Shown piece by piece: positions 11,893 through 23,649 of a stretch of DNA of 64,000 bases. Location of the stretch: NCBI GenBank assembly GCA_963932465.1, contig OZ010796.1:75226974-75290973 (forward strand), in the 5' to 3' direction. A program made the translations under genes and the position numbers. Source of the stretch: Maratus speciosus. Taxonomy: Eukaryota > Arthropoda > Arachnida > Araneae > Salticidae. A model generated the notes under the pieces. It searched no databases, had not been told where the DNA came from, and saw only the letters and a program-made list of their open reading frames with translations. Numbering within the stretch: position 1 is the stretch's first letter; each line of letters begins with the position of its first letter.

Positions 11893-13079
11893 CTTGCAGA
11901 CAGAAAATCAAAATTAAGTCCTGCCTGCGAGTGTATCCAGCTGTCATAAAAACTTTACACTATCTTTTTTCCATCCTTCATTACTCCATTCGTTGACTTC
12001 CAAAAGTTGACCCATATCTTCAGTGATAGTAAGTATAGTATGATATACACATTTTAAATTAATATTTTGATATTAAATTCATTTGGGATTTGGAAAGTTA
12101 TATTAACTGTACATTTTTAGATAACAACCATATTAAAATGTCCTTTATTTTTCAGTAAATAAATTCATTTTATACCGCTGTCTGAAGAGTTTCATAAATT
12201 AAAAATTCATTAGGAATTCCAAAATTAATAAAGAGTTATCAATAACTACTAATTTAAAATGAAGTAAATTGAAATGAGTGTAATATTTTCATTGATTAAA
12301 AAAAGTTATGAATAACATTATGAATATATTTAATTTTGTTGTTAAAATAAATAAATACTCTTTTAGTTTCATATGTACATTAAGAGATCCCAGAAAGATA
12401 TTTTCATTCAATGCTACTGATTTAAATCTGAGGTACACATTGAAGTAACTTTAATTCAATTTAAGTAAACTATTCATTCAAAATAATTTGATAATTTAGA
12501 AAAGATTTATTACAAGTGAAGATAGATTTACATAAGTAACTTTGCAAGTTGCAACATTTTCAAATGTGCAAAATAAAAAAGAATAGGAAGCAATTTTTTT
12601 TCTACTAACATAAACAAACATATATTTAATACGATTTTATATTATTATACTACATTTAATAGGATTTTAATAGATTTTATTCAGAATGCACACATAAAAT
12701 TACTTCATTTATATCTAAACATAAATTATCATAGCAATTTCAAAATAATAATATAATACAATACTTGTACTAGAATACAATATTGCTGAAACAATAATAT
12801 ATTATATAAATATCCAGGGGTGGGGAATTTTTAGAAAATTTTTCCAGCCAAGTATTTGTTTTACCTGTATCAAGATGCAATGTAGTACAGTTGAAACTTG
12901 TTATGAAAAAATGTACATGACTTCAAAAATACGTATCCATATTAATTCTCCGATTTATTTATTATCGAAGCCTACGCTCGATTATGAGGTTTTTAGCTTC
13001 GCTTCACTTGCGGTATAATTAATAAGCCATGTTTCAAAGACAAAATAAAAGAAAAAATAATAACAGTTACACGTGATAA
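11893..13079. other. AT-rich sequence with one further open stretch
   Basis: The minus strand around 11948-12040 is open and reads EDMGQLLEVNEWSNEGWKKD with no clear splice sites. It might be another exon or a transposase relic. The rest is AT-rich with no feature. Confidence 0.3.
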
Positions 13080-13500
13080 TTCAGTAATTCTAGAAAAGAT
13101 TCTTTTTAGCGCATGCTCATTCAGTAGAAAGCGTCCCGAAAAAATTCTTTTCAGCGCATGCTCATTGAGCTAGAATTGCTTAGATTTTTTGAGAGAAATG
13201 GTCCGTCTTACGAGCCAATCAGAGAAGACTTGCGTTATGTGGACGGCCAGAGTCTAGTCGCCTGTATATTTCTCTAGCCGCCTGTTATATTATAGGCGCC
13301 TAGGTATAGCGGTTAGCATTGTTCTGATTGGTTTTTCTGATTAACATATCGTGACCATACTGATTTTTAATGTCTAGAATGTTTGCTCGATTAAATCATG
13401 CAACGCGCATGCGCTAGCGGTTTAAAGATAAAAAAAGTTTTCGTTTGTGTTGTGTTCGCTTGGCTTGATCGTGAATCTTGAAGATGTGAAAAAAGGTAAA
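13080..13500 (+). promoter_or_regulatory. CpG-rich promoter-like block with CCAAT and NRF1-type sites
   Basis: CpG density rises sharply. I see CCAAT at 13215-13219, an inverted CCAAT at 13327-13331 and a perfect palindromic GCGCATGCGC at 13405-13414, which is the NRF1 consensus. A donor-like AAG|GTAAAG follows at 13493-13501, so a short untranslated first exon could end at 13495. The two CCAAT blocks are also arms of an imperfect inverted repeat (13210-13345) with a related copy at 29515-29575. A mobile element that carries promoter-like motifs is therefore an alternative. Confidence 0.4.
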
Positions 13501-15479
13501 GGCGTTTCTTGTTAGCCGTGCATGCACGGAATAAAACTGTTTGTTATATTTATTTTTAAATTATACAGTATTAAGTATTATAGTTATGAATATGCTTGTA
13601 ATAATTTACAAAAAAGCATTGTATCAAAAGGAACTTTTAAATAGGCGTTGTATTAAGTATTAGACAGCATACTATCTCTCTATCACTAACGAAAAAGTAA
13701 ATGAAAAACATACCAATGTAATTACTTGATTAAAATAATTTAACAGTAAAATGCGTATAAGTTTAATGCATTATCGTAATCAGACGCCCCCCCCCCACCT
13801 CTTCGCTATCAATTTCTTCTTGAAACCCACCACACTTTGTAATTTCTTAAGTCAGGTAGTAAGACGAGCAATTTATATTACATTAAAAAAAATATTATAC
13901 CTTGTAATCAAGGGTTATATGGCAGATGGACTTGCCCTCTATTTCTGTCTATTATCAAATGTCTTATTTGTTTATTATTAAAATGGCATAACTTTCCTTT
14001 TTTTGGGGGGGGGGGGGGGCAAGTATACTTTTAATAAATTAAACTAATTTTGTTATCAATTTTGATGTAGTAATAGCTGATTAGGGACAGGATCCCTAGC
14101 CTCATGGCCTAAGAATTTTAAGCATATCCAATTTTCAAATAATAAATAGATTTTTCATTAACATGTTATTTTAAAAGCAGTGTATAGATAGGTACCTACT
14201 ATTGAACAAACCATTATGCTATCTAACTGAATGAGGGTATAGTTTAAACACATAACTTTGAGTAATTGTTATAGCTTTATTGCAATACTAAAATCTGTTT
14301 TGAAAGTAGGCGATATTATTTAAAATATTTTTTGTTTTGCGAAAATAGTATTTTACCATTATTGATTTTGAGAATGTTATCGATTTATGTATATGAAACT
14401 AGTATAAAAAGTCTTTGTAAGATCATTAGTGTAGTACTGTTATCATTTTAGCATACATATTTTTGTTTTAATGATATACAAGTTATTTTGCTTATAATAA
14501 TTGTATCATTTATTATAAAACTTGTTCAAGTTTTATATGTTTAAATTTGAATTATTCTTACCTGTCATTATAGCACAAAACATTAATGTAAGATGAAATT
14601 GTAAAAAAAAAAAAAAAAAAAAAAAATATTTAGGAACAAGTTAAAAATACATGTAATGCAATGTGCTTGAGTGAGATTTTCTTAAAGCGAGGACTTGCAT
14701 CTTTTTTACACCAAATGTTGTATTCGAGTGCTTGAATTGCCAATTGTTGAATCTAAAATATCTTATCAATCTGATTTAAATTAATTTAATTTGTAAGATT
14801 AAATTTCAGTTTTTTTTTTTTTTTTTTTTTCAAATAAAATAATATGCTTACTGCAAACATCTTAATATTCTATAATTTTTGGCCATAGCCAGAGCCTTTT
14901 TTCTTTTTCCAAGAGAGATTTTAGCCTATAATGCGTTACTTTTAAGTATACACGAAAGGATCCTTCTCAGTTTTTTTTTTTTTGGGGGGGGGGGGGGGGG
15001 AGGATGTTCATGTTCTGGGGCTACTAATCTGGCTGCAGGCCATATAATTTTCTTTTATTAACTTCAATATAAATTTGAGATTCATCTGATGTAGATAAAT
15101 GTATATTTATGATAACTTTTGAATAGATTGTCTTATTTTTTTCCATTTGTACTCATTTTAGATTTCATTTTTATTAAAATACATTGTTTGTCTGCTTTCC
15201 TATTTTCTGTACACCTTAACTACCGTAAAATCGTACCTCACGAAATATAAATATGTCATTGAAATGGAGTTCAGTAGTTTTTCTTTATTTGCTAGTACAG
15301 TAAGCACTGTTATATATCTTGAATTTCTTAATTAGATTTGAAAGGTAATAAAGAATAAATTTAAACTGGTTCTGAAATTTATATTAGTGTCTTCATGTGA
15401 AAAATATGCAACAAAAATCATAAAAGTATAAACACACAATGTCAGGTATCATAAAAAAAAAAACATTTTAAAATATTAA
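13501..15479. other. AT-rich sequence with homopolymer tracts
   Basis: There is no gene. Notable tracts are poly-C near 13790, poly-G near 14006-14020, poly-A near 14603-14625, poly-T near 14811-14830 and a T13-G17 junction at 14971-15000. Confidence 0.6.
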
Positions 15480-15790
15480 AATTCAAGAGAAAATTCTCAA
15501 AAAGGTTGCTCTTATATGTTTAACATTATTAGCATACGAGTGTTTTCGCGTGAGATTACACTAGTCATGCGAAGAAACTGGTAATGTTAAACCTATGGAA
15601 GCATTTTTTTTTTAAATTTCTCACTTGCATTTAAATGTTTTTTTTTCTTTTTCTTGGAATAGGGTTGAATTTTAACCAGGTTAGTGCTTTCTTTTTTTAT
15701 TTTGGTTGCAAATTTTTTTAAAAGTCACTTTTACTTTTGGTTAGTCTTTCATTTGGAATTTCTGGCTGCAAAACATTTTTATCCTAATTT
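15480..15790. repeat. Dispersed repeat related to the MITE at 57066
   Basis: It has a palindromic head (15503-15604, with TTTAACATTA and TAATGTTAAAC), then CGAAGAAACTGG and ATTTTGGTTGCAAATT in the same order as blocks at 36242-36500 and 57066-57475. It appears to be a degraded copy. Confidence 0.55.
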
Positions 15791-15802
15791 CCTATATATA
15801 TA

Positions 15803-16116
15803 CCGTAATTTTCGGCCTATAATCCATGGATAATCTGCCAAAACAGGGAACATTTTTGCAATACGGATAATCAGCAGTTGCAGATTTTTTTTTTTTCACT
15901 TTTGAAAAAAAAAACGGACAATTTTAGCATGTTCTTAGTTTGGTTTGATATTTTTCAAATAGATGGCAGCACCATGCAATAGCTTAATCTGGCTGCTTAT
16001 GTGCACTTGGTACTCTTGGTGGACGGTGCAGATTTTCTGCTTACTTTTTTCCGGTGAAAAGAACAATTCCATATGCGGATTATGTGCTGCCATGGATTAT
16101 AAGCCAGAAATTATGG
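15803..16116. mobile_element. TA-flanked MITE, CCGTAATTTTCGGCCTATAA ends
   Basis: The left end CCGTAATTTTCGGCCTATAA continues to CCATGGATAATCTGC. The right end mirrors it (CCATGGATTATAAGCC, then GAAATTATGG). TA flanks both ends (15801-15802 and 16117-16118). The TIR is about 35 bp with a few mismatches. The TA target and the 'ATCC' text suggest a pogo/Tc1-mariner relative. The 89-codon frame inside is not a gene. Confidence 0.7.
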
Positions 16117-16766
16117 TATATACAGTTTTGTATCAAACAACAATCTTCATTTGGTGCTTTCTTTGCCTTTCATTCTGGCAACCGGGTCCCTCCCCAGTTA
16201 TGGCACTGAATCTACTGTGTATCGATTCATGAGGAATTGTGTTCCATAAGAGCCGTAATATTGCCCTTATGTTATTGGATTAACACTTTTTTTTCCTATG
16301 TTCCAGATTTTTTTTTTTTTTTGTGGATTATGGCTACTGGCGATACCACATTAAAAAAAATGCGCCTGTGTGCCCTACCTCAAACATTCAAGACCGAGCC
16401 TTAATAAACATCATTGAATAGTTTTCTGGTCTTGATGTAAGGTGGTGTGGAAAAGGGCACTTAGAAGATTTTCTTTATTAATTTCAGTAGTAGGCACCTA
16501 AATACTACATATTATTTATTGTTTTGATTTTGTTCTATAAATTTGCACTTTGATAATTTTTATTTCTTGCTCTTCTGTAATTGTATCTAAAAAAAAGAAA
16601 AATTGGAAATATTCAGCTCAAAAAGTGGAGGATGTGTACCTCACAGACAAGAAGCTTTCATTACTATAGAGAGTTGTCACAGGAGGAAGGCGTGACAGAA
16701 AAATCTATTTCAACACATAATAATTGAAGATGATGAGAGACAGCAAGGAGCAAAGACAGTGTGTGC
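16117..16766. other. No clear gene; one weak open stretch
   Basis: The plus strand at about 16595-16720 has some 40 codons without a stop (for example KKWRMCTSQTRSFHYY). With no splice sites or homology visible, I do not call it. Confidence 0.3.
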
Positions 16767-16978
16767 TTAACACTATTCCTACCAGTGTCAAATGACGCCT
16801 TATAAAAGATTTCAATTTACAGTTTTCCATTTGTAATTTTTAGATTGAAACAATTACAAATCATTTTTAATACATTGAAGACTTTTTTATGCTTATTACA
16901 GTAAAAAACTACAAGCAAAATAATCATGAATCCAAACTTTAAAAAGGTGTCACTTGACATTGGTAGAAATAGTGTAAA
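16767..16978. mobile_element. TTAA-type MITE with 32-bp TIRs
   Basis: The left end TTAACACTATTCCTACCAGT continues GTCAAATGACGCC. The right end mirrors it (GGTGTCACTTGACATTGGTA, then GAAATAGTG) and is flanked by TAAA, a one-base variant of TTAA. It resembles the TTAA MITE at 461 in its CCTACCAG motif. Confidence 0.65.
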
Positions 16979-17340
16979 GCATCAATAAAGGCAATAACTC
17001 AGTGGGACAGTCTTGTGCACACTGCCATTTCAGCCGTGCATTAGATTGTACTTCTAAGAAAGTATTGCCTATGTAAGTAAAACTTTTTTTAATAATCTGT
17101 CAAGTGTGAGTATTACTTGTGCACGGAGGGTTCTGTAAATATATTAATTGACCTTGTTCAAAGTTTAAACTTGGCACTGTGCTAAGTGCACTTTGAAAGA
17201 AAGTTGCAATGCCGCCTTTGTCTGTTCTGCTTTTTTTCCAGATAGGTTGTTAATTAACCTTTAAAGACCCAGGTGGCATATTGAAAGTGCCACTCAATGC
17301 AAACTGGTCACGAATCCGAAAGTAATTACGTGATTAATTC
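16979..17340. other. No gene assigned; isolated splice-donor-like site
   Basis: A CCATTTCAG acceptor-like site and a GTAAGT donor-like site (about 17067) bound an open stretch of some 40 nt. This is too little evidence for an exon. A TTAA half-end (TTAACCTTTAAAGACCCAGG) lies near 17253. Confidence 0.3.
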
Positions 17341-17352
17341 TTATTAAATTAG

Positions 17353-17500
17353 GGTACTTTTCGGTTAGCCGGGCACCAGTGTTATATATGTACATATATA
17401 TATATACACACACACACACATATTTGTATATGTATATATATATGTGTTTGCATATAGATATGTATACATAACACTGGTGCCCGGCTAACCAAAAAGTACC
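17353..17500. mobile_element. hAT-like hairpin MITE, GGTACTTTTCGGTTAGCC ends
   Basis: The ends are inverted repeats of about 36 bp starting GGTACTTTTCGGTTAGCC. The core is a mosaic of TA and CA dinucleotides. A perfect 8-bp duplication TAAATTAG flanks it (17345-17352 and 17501-17508). At 148 bp it should fold into a near-complete hairpin. A sister copy is at 44573-44696. Confidence 0.9.
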
Positions 17501-17970
17501 TAAATTAGTTTGTTTTTAACAATTTGATGTTTATTTCTTGTATATTACTACTGGGCATTGCATTACACGAATATATCATTTAAAAATGTTACCTAGGTTT
17601 TAAAAGCTGATGTCGCATAGAGTACGTGATTCGTGTCTTTATGTATGCCCAAACCATTTTTGTCTTAAAGCTAATGTGAGACGAATGTCTATCTGCACAC
17701 TTTTTGTCTTAACATGTAACAGAAATGCCTTCGCTAACATTTCTGTTACATGTTGCATAGCTGCCAACTCTTCCGATTTTTTCAGAATCCTTCCGAAAAA
17801 TCAGCATGTTTTCCGATTTTACGCGCGTAATGCGTTTTCTTCCGCTTTTCGTCATTTTCTTTCGATTTTCGGCTTTTTCTTACGCTTTTTACGCGAGTTT
17901 TGTCAAAGGATTGCGGGAAAACCCGAAATTTCGCCGAAGGTTCGCGGGAAAAACGCAAATTTTGTCGAAA

Positions 17971-18915
17971 GATCACGTAAAAAACACGAATTCCGGGAAA
18001 AGATCGCGTAAAAACACGAATTCCGGGAAAAGATCGCGTAAAAACACGAATTCCGGGAAAAGATCGCGTGAAAACGCGAATTCCGGGAAAAGATCACGTG
18101 AAAACGCGAATTCCGGGAAAAGATCACGTGAAAACGCGAATTCCGGGAAAAGATCACGTGAAAACGCGAATTCCGGGAAAAGATAGCATGAAAACGCGAA
18201 TTCCGGCAAAAGATCGCGTGAAAACGCGATTTTCGTCAAAAGATCGCGTGAAAACGCGATTTTCGTCAAAAGATCGCGTGAAAACGTGATTTTCGTCAAA
18301 AGATCGCGGAAAAAACCCAAATTTCACCGATGGATCGCGGAAAAAACCCAAATTTCACGGAACGATCGGGGGAAAGACGTGAATTTTGTCATAAGATTGC
18401 ATAAACGACGCGTAGGGGTGATTTTGGTCCGAATTTTCCGAAAATTTAAGGCATTCATTTCCGAAAATTTAAAAAAATCGGCCACCAATTCGAAAATTCG
18501 GACATAAAAATATTGCGAATTTTGACATCTTCGCCGAAAAAAATTAATTTTGTCAATTGTTGGCAGAAAAATCGCCAATTTCGTCAAAGGATCGCGTGGA
18601 AAACGGCAAATTTCGTCAAAGGATTGCGAAAAAACGGCAAATTTCGTCAAAGGATTGCGAAAAAACGGTAAATTTCGTCAAAAGATCGTGAAAAAACAAC
18701 AAATTTCGCCAAAAGATCGTGAAAAAACGGCAAATTTCGCCAAAAGATCGCGAAAAAACGACAAATTTCGTCAAAAGATCGCGAAAAAAAAACACAAATT
18801 TCGTCAAAAGATCGCGAAAAAAAACACATTTCGTCAAAAGGTCGCGAAAAAAAAAAACACAAATTTCGGCTAAAGATCGCGAATTTCGTCAAAGGACCGC
18901 GGAAAAAAACGCATA
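17971..18915. repeat. CpG-dense minisatellite, 30- to 32-bp units
   Basis: From about 17971 to 18300 the unit is exactly 30 bp: GATCRCGTGAAAACGCGAAT then TCCGGGAAAA, about eleven copies with few differences. It carries five CpGs per unit. From about 18580 to 18890 it is a looser 30- to 32-bp unit (GATCGCGAAAAAACGGCAAA then TTTCGTCAAA). The two halves are separated by a non-repetitive segment (18400-18570). Confidence 0.9.
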
Positions 18916-19009
18916 GCTAGTGTCGGAAGTGGATTCCCACCCCCCCCCCCTACTGTAACTTTTCAGAAAATTTGCTGTGAATTTCAGATTTTTTTCCCCC
19001 TCAGAATCA

Positions 19010-19043
<34 letters not shown>

Positions 19044-19093
19044 GGAGTCAGAAGTTTTATAAGTGTCTTTTAATGTGAAAGGTAGAATACCTA

Positions 19094-19299
19094 TTAACCC
19101 CTTCGGGATGGGAGCCTTTTACGAAGTTTTTAGTCTTTTGTCACCTTTTTTTAAAAACAGAAATTTGTCTTCTTGAATCGAGAAAATGCGCTGATTAAAT
19201 AAGGCAAATTTTACAATAAACTTTTACTGGTGAGGAAAAACAAGGATTTAGAGCGCTTCATGCGGCACGTATACGTGTCGCTCGTCCCCAAGGGGTTAA
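19094..19299 (+). mobile_element. TTAA MITE (piggyBac-like), nested
   Basis: It starts TTAACCCCTTCGGGATGGGA and ends CCCCAAGGGGTTAA. An internal stretch (AAATGCGCTGATTAAATAAG then GCAAATTTTA) matches the complement of the element at 22941-23226, so the two are members of one family in opposite orientations. It is inserted within the 17756-19558 element. Confidence 0.75.
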
Positions 19300-19735
19300 A
19301 AAAAAAAATTGTAATTTTTAATATATTCAAGTTATTCTTTTTTGTTATAATATATATTGTGTAATTGTAAATTAGTGAATATTTTATTAGTTTCTCTTTG
19401 AAATTTGTTTATTTATAAGGATTCAGCTGTTTTTTAATCCCTACTGAAAGTGTTATAATACTTAAAAAGTCTTCTGATTTCTTCTGATTTTTCGCCAAAA
19501 TCTTCTGATTTTTTGCCTAAAATCTTCTGAGTTTTACCAAAATTTAGTTGGCAAGTATGCATGTTGAGACAAAAAGCGTGCAAATAGACGTTCGTCTGAC
19601 ATTAGCCTTAACCCCTTAAAGGTTAATATCTTGGCTAATTACTAGCAATTTTTTTTTGAACTCATTATCAACAATCCTTTTATACTTCCATGATGATAAG
19701 TACCTCAAGTGCCCCTCAACTTCCTTGCTGAACAC

Positions 19736-19895
19736 CCACAAAGTGAAATTTGTGTGTAATGGAAAAATGAGATTTTCTCAAACTATGTGAGCTGAGGTAA
19801 TTGCTACAGTTTTCCTGCTAGTTTAAATAAATTTCTACAACCACTAATTATTTCATAATTTTAGTTTCAGTAGATTCGAAAATTTACCAATCTAA
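19736..19895. repeat. Direct repeat, copy 1 (copy 2 at 21985-22125)
   Basis: Shared text includes GGAAAAATGAGATTTTCTCA-type sequence, AACTATGTGA, TTTTCCTG and TTTCATAATTTTAGTTT in the same order. The two copies bracket the inverted array at 20395-21560. Confidence 0.6.
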
Positions 19896-20394
19896 AAAAA
19901 TCGCTGTAAAAAACACAATCGATACAGTCATCAATTACTTCCGAGAATCTATAAACAAAATGTTCTCCAATCGATTATTAAAATCATTGTTTTTACATGC
20001 TTTTTTAGTAAATACATGGCAACTAAAAGGAGATGGAATAAAAAACAACAAACCGAAGGGAGGCTATAATTGAGCCGCAATAGTGGAAAAGTCATGTGAC
20101 AGCGTCCTCTGGTTGCAAAAAGTTGAAAAGGCACAAGCAGATATAAAAAGGTTATAGGCAGATATAAAAGGGGGTTGAAGCATAAAAAAATAGAATTTTC
20201 TGGCAATTAGCAGCAAAATGGCCCAAGAAATAAGAATTAAAAGCACCAGTGATGGCAAAAACAGGAACTAAAATGATGGTAAATGGGATCAATATTTTTT
20301 ATTGATTTTTCTACGCCATTTGAGATGAATTCCATAATTTTTTCACTATTAGAAGACCCCATACTTGAATACATTAAACGTACCCTCCTGGAGG

Positions 20395-21560
20395 GGGGAC
20401 AAGGGATGTGCATAATATGAATAAGTGGTCACAGGGTTTTTCAATGATACATCACATGGGGGTGTCGGCTAAACTTAGAAAAGTGCCAGCTTGTGTGGCC
20501 AAAGTGGAAGGGGAGGGGGCACAGGAGGTGTATAATATGAAATAGTGGCACAGAGCCTTCCAATGATATATCACGTGAGGAATGTTGGCAAAAGTTAGAA
20601 AAGTACCCCCCAGGGTTCCAACTGTAGAGCAAAGAGGGAGGTGGGTGAATTTGGGGGGCATACGACTGGGCCCATGGTGTGTGCAATTTTCAAACTTTTA
20701 CCGAACCCCTTCTGTGACATATAATCGAATCTCTTTGGGAACTCTTTCATATTATGAACCCTCCCTCCAGAGTTGAATTTTGGGGGGAGCGAACAAATTT
20801 ATAAAAATGTAGCGATTTCTACAATAAATATCATTTTAGATGTGGTTTTTTGACGAGCCATCCGATAAATGTTATTTATTAAATATAAAAATTTAAATGT
20901 GGGGACTGCATGAATTCTGGGGAGAAAGACCACGGGAGGGGTGGGGGAGCAATTTTCAAAAAAATTTTTGATCATGTTATATATCATTGAAAAGCCATTG
21001 GACCACTCTTTCATATTACAAACCTTTCTTTCCCCTTCCCCAATTTGGCTCCCACAGGGGGAGGGGTACTTTTCAAACTTTTTTGAAACCGTAGCGTTTT
21101 TATAATTTTTTATTGGATTTTTTTACGGAACTCTCCAATAAATATTATTTATAATATATGAAATTTCAAAAAGGGGGAATTGTATTCCAGGAGGCATGAT
21201 AGTTAGCCACCTGGCGGAACATTTTCCTAACTTTTGCCGACACCCCTCATATGATATATCATTGGAAAGCCCTGTGACTGCTTATTCACATTAAGCACCT
21301 ACTGTGCCCCTCCCTTCCTTTGCTTTGGGAAGCATTTTTCTAAATTTTGCCGACACCCGTCCAGTCATTTGACATATAGCTAGAAAGACCTGTGGCCACT
21401 TAATCATGTTATGCTATTCCTGTACCCCTCCCCCCACAAGGAGGCACTTTTCTAAATTTATCCAAGATCTCTCATGTGACATATCATTGGAAAGTCCTGT
21501 GACCAATTACTGATGTTATGCACCTTTGGTGTCCCTCCCCCCACTTTGCCCCCTGAGGGT
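20395..21560. repeat. Diverged inverted tandem array, about 130-bp units
   Basis: Plus-orientation units near 20400-20640 carry TGCATAATATGAATAAGTGG, CCAATGATATATCAC and GTCGGCTAAACTTAGAAAAG. From about 21220 to 21550 the same text runs on the other strand (CTAACTTTTGCCGACACCCC, ATATCATTGGAAAGCCCTGT). Intermediate units are more diverged. A poly-G/poly-C-rich pentad accompanies each unit. Copies of the unit also occur at 59185-59265. Confidence 0.75.
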
Positions 21561-22704
21561 ACTTTTCTAAATTTTGATATTGGTAGCCATGCTGCACTCT
21601 TTTTCCTATATTTTTATTGTATGTTTAACCCCATCATTTTTTGATGCAGTTTGTAATTTTTATACTTTGTTTTTATATATGTAAATAAAATAAACAAATA
21701 TATTGACAAGGTTCTGAGATAAAGAACCATAGATAGACTTAGGCCACATGGACACACACTCTTATCTATAGGCTACTTTTAATTGTAATTTCCACACCCA
21801 CATGTTTTAACATTTTCCATAGTAATCCATAATTTAAACTAAGCCTAAAAGCAGCATTTTTTTTATACAAGAAGTTTAACATAAAAGAAGGTAGTGGGGA
21901 GGAATAGGGCAAGTCCAATTACTTCTTTTTAATAAGAGGAATGTAAATTGTTAATACGCAAATATTTTTAGAAGATACTATATTAATTATAAAATAGGAA
22001 AAATGCGCTTTTCACAAAAACTATGTGACAGGGTAATCGTTATAATTTTCCTGAAAGGTTTAAGTTAACTTGTACTATCTCTAATTTTTTCATAATTTTA
22101 GTTTGAGTAGTTTTGGAAATAGAACTGGGGGGGGGGGACATATTTTTGCACTACATTTTCGACGATATCTCTGCAACTATAATACCTAAAATTAAAAGAA
22201 ATGTATTTTTGAGTTCAACATTACGAAATCTTTCACACGATATACAAAGGAAAGATTTTTTTTTTCTTCAAGTAGCTTAATTAGCCCCTCTACAATTTTC
22301 CTAAATATATTTGTGAATGTTTAATAATCTGTAAATATGTGGGTCAATAGCTTTTATTACTTCCCCCGTTCCATAGTTTATGAGTAAAATGGCTGTGACA
22401 GACACACGAGTAATCTTATTGTTCTGTTTTTACTTTTTAAGTACAGAATCCTAAAATGAAGGAAAATTTTGAATTATTACGTGTACAAATAGTGAAAATT
22501 ATGCAATATTTTAAAAAAAGATTTTCTTATGGACAATATTCATATAACAGTACAGTGGGAATCACATAGCATAAAGTAGCAGCTAGCATGTTTATATACT
22601 TTATCAATTGATGCAGCACTACAGGTAAATGCAGCCCTAAAATACATTACTTTATTTTGTACGAAAAATTTAGTATTCAACAGATGTAAATAATAGTGCT
22701 TATA
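21561..22704. other. AT-rich sequence plus second copy of a direct repeat
   Basis: Apart from the repeat copy at 21985-22125 and a G-run near 22128, I see no feature. Confidence 0.5.
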
Positions 22705-22867
22705 CAGGCATCCCTCGATTTACATAAATTCGCACTTACGTAAGAAATCTCGAAAATTACATTTATGAGCATACTAAGGTGCTTGATATGCATTTGCATA
22801 CTTTTGATAACTGTTTTATAAATAAAATATGCAGATAAACACCACAACAATAATATAGCTTTATATA

Positions 22868-23649
22868 CAGTAGAAGATCTGTATAATGCAATTGTCTATA
22901 TAATGCACAACTTCTCTGATGTAAACAATGAATTTTTCAATTAACCCTCTGCACCCCGTTGTCGCCGCTGCGGCGACATGGTAAGGTAAGTGAAAAACTC
23001 TGTTGTTGCCGCTGCAGCAACATCATCTTTCCTTGCAAAATTTGTTTTTGGCACCAGTAACAAAGGAAAATAAAATTTGCCTCATTTAATCAGAGCATTT
23101 TTAAAATTGTGTACTTGAAGGACACTTCTTTTAAAAAAATGGTGACGACCTAATAAAACATTTGTGTAATGACGCGGAGTTGCTGGTAGCCCATACTCAA
23201 ATTTATACGGAGTGCAAAGGGTTTAAAAGCACCTGAATTCCCACATTGTAAATAATTGCTACTTTCTAGAAAATTACATTTGATACATTAATTCAACTTT
23301 TTCTCCTTAAATTAGAACTTTTTAATGAAAAATATTGCTATTATTACACTAAACATTTTTGAAAATGAGTAATATAATGAATGATTTGGGTCCTGATATA
23401 TCTGGACCATGTTTATAAAGTATATTTAACAATGTGTGGAATGATCAATATTATGCAAAAATTTATAATCTGCACAACTTCAGATAACAAGGAATGCAGT
23501 ATAAACATATTCCACAGTACTTTCATATGTTTTAGACATATTTATAAGGGTAAATTTAATGATGTGTGAAATGTGATCCATATAATGCAAAACTCTATAT
23601 AACGTACAACCTTGCATTTTTAGGTTTGCGTTATAAAGATCTTCTACTG
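22868..23649. mobile_element. Pogo-like element nested at level 2
   Basis: The ends CAGTAGAAGATCTGTATAAT and TTATAAAGATCTTCTACTG are inverted repeats. TA precedes the left end; the right flank has drifted to TG. It is inserted within 22705-24159 and contains a TTAA MITE. Tandem-like copies of TATAATGCA text lie near both ends. Confidence 0.8.
22941..23226 (-). mobile_element. TTAA MITE nested at level 3
   Basis: It starts TTAACCCTCTGCACCCCGTT, ends GGAGTGCAAAGGGTTTAA and has TTAA at both ends. Complementary internal text (TGCCTCATTTAATCAGAGCA) matches the MITE at 19094. The left end has a GTCGCCGCTGCGGCGAC palindrome. Confidence 0.8.

Larger units (their letters stand above)
17756..19558. 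mobile_element. Mobile element carrying a CpG-dense minisatellite
   Basis: The left end ATAGCTGCCAACT and right end AGTTGGCAAGTAT are inverted repeats. ACATGTTG (17748-17755) and GCATGTTG (19559-19566) match at seven of eight positions, which points to a hAT-type 8-bp duplication. Near both ends the sequence repeats TTCCGATTTT or TTCTGATTTT motifs. The middle is the array at 17971-18915. A TTAA MITE is inserted at 19094. Open frames of 60-130 codons inside simply translate the array. Confidence 0.75.

Noticed and set aside
17067..17080. Micro-exon ending at GTAAGT near 17067
   Set aside because: Only some 40 nt are open, and neither the acceptor nor the flanking frame is convincing.
17971..18300. 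CRISPR-like array of 30-bp repeats
   Set aside because: Units are directly contiguous with no variable spacers, and the setting is a eukaryotic transposon.
17610..18916. Many overlapping open frames of 60-133 codons on both strands
   Set aside because: They are in-frame translations of a 30-bp minisatellite: a unit length divisible by three without stops gives long frames in several phases.
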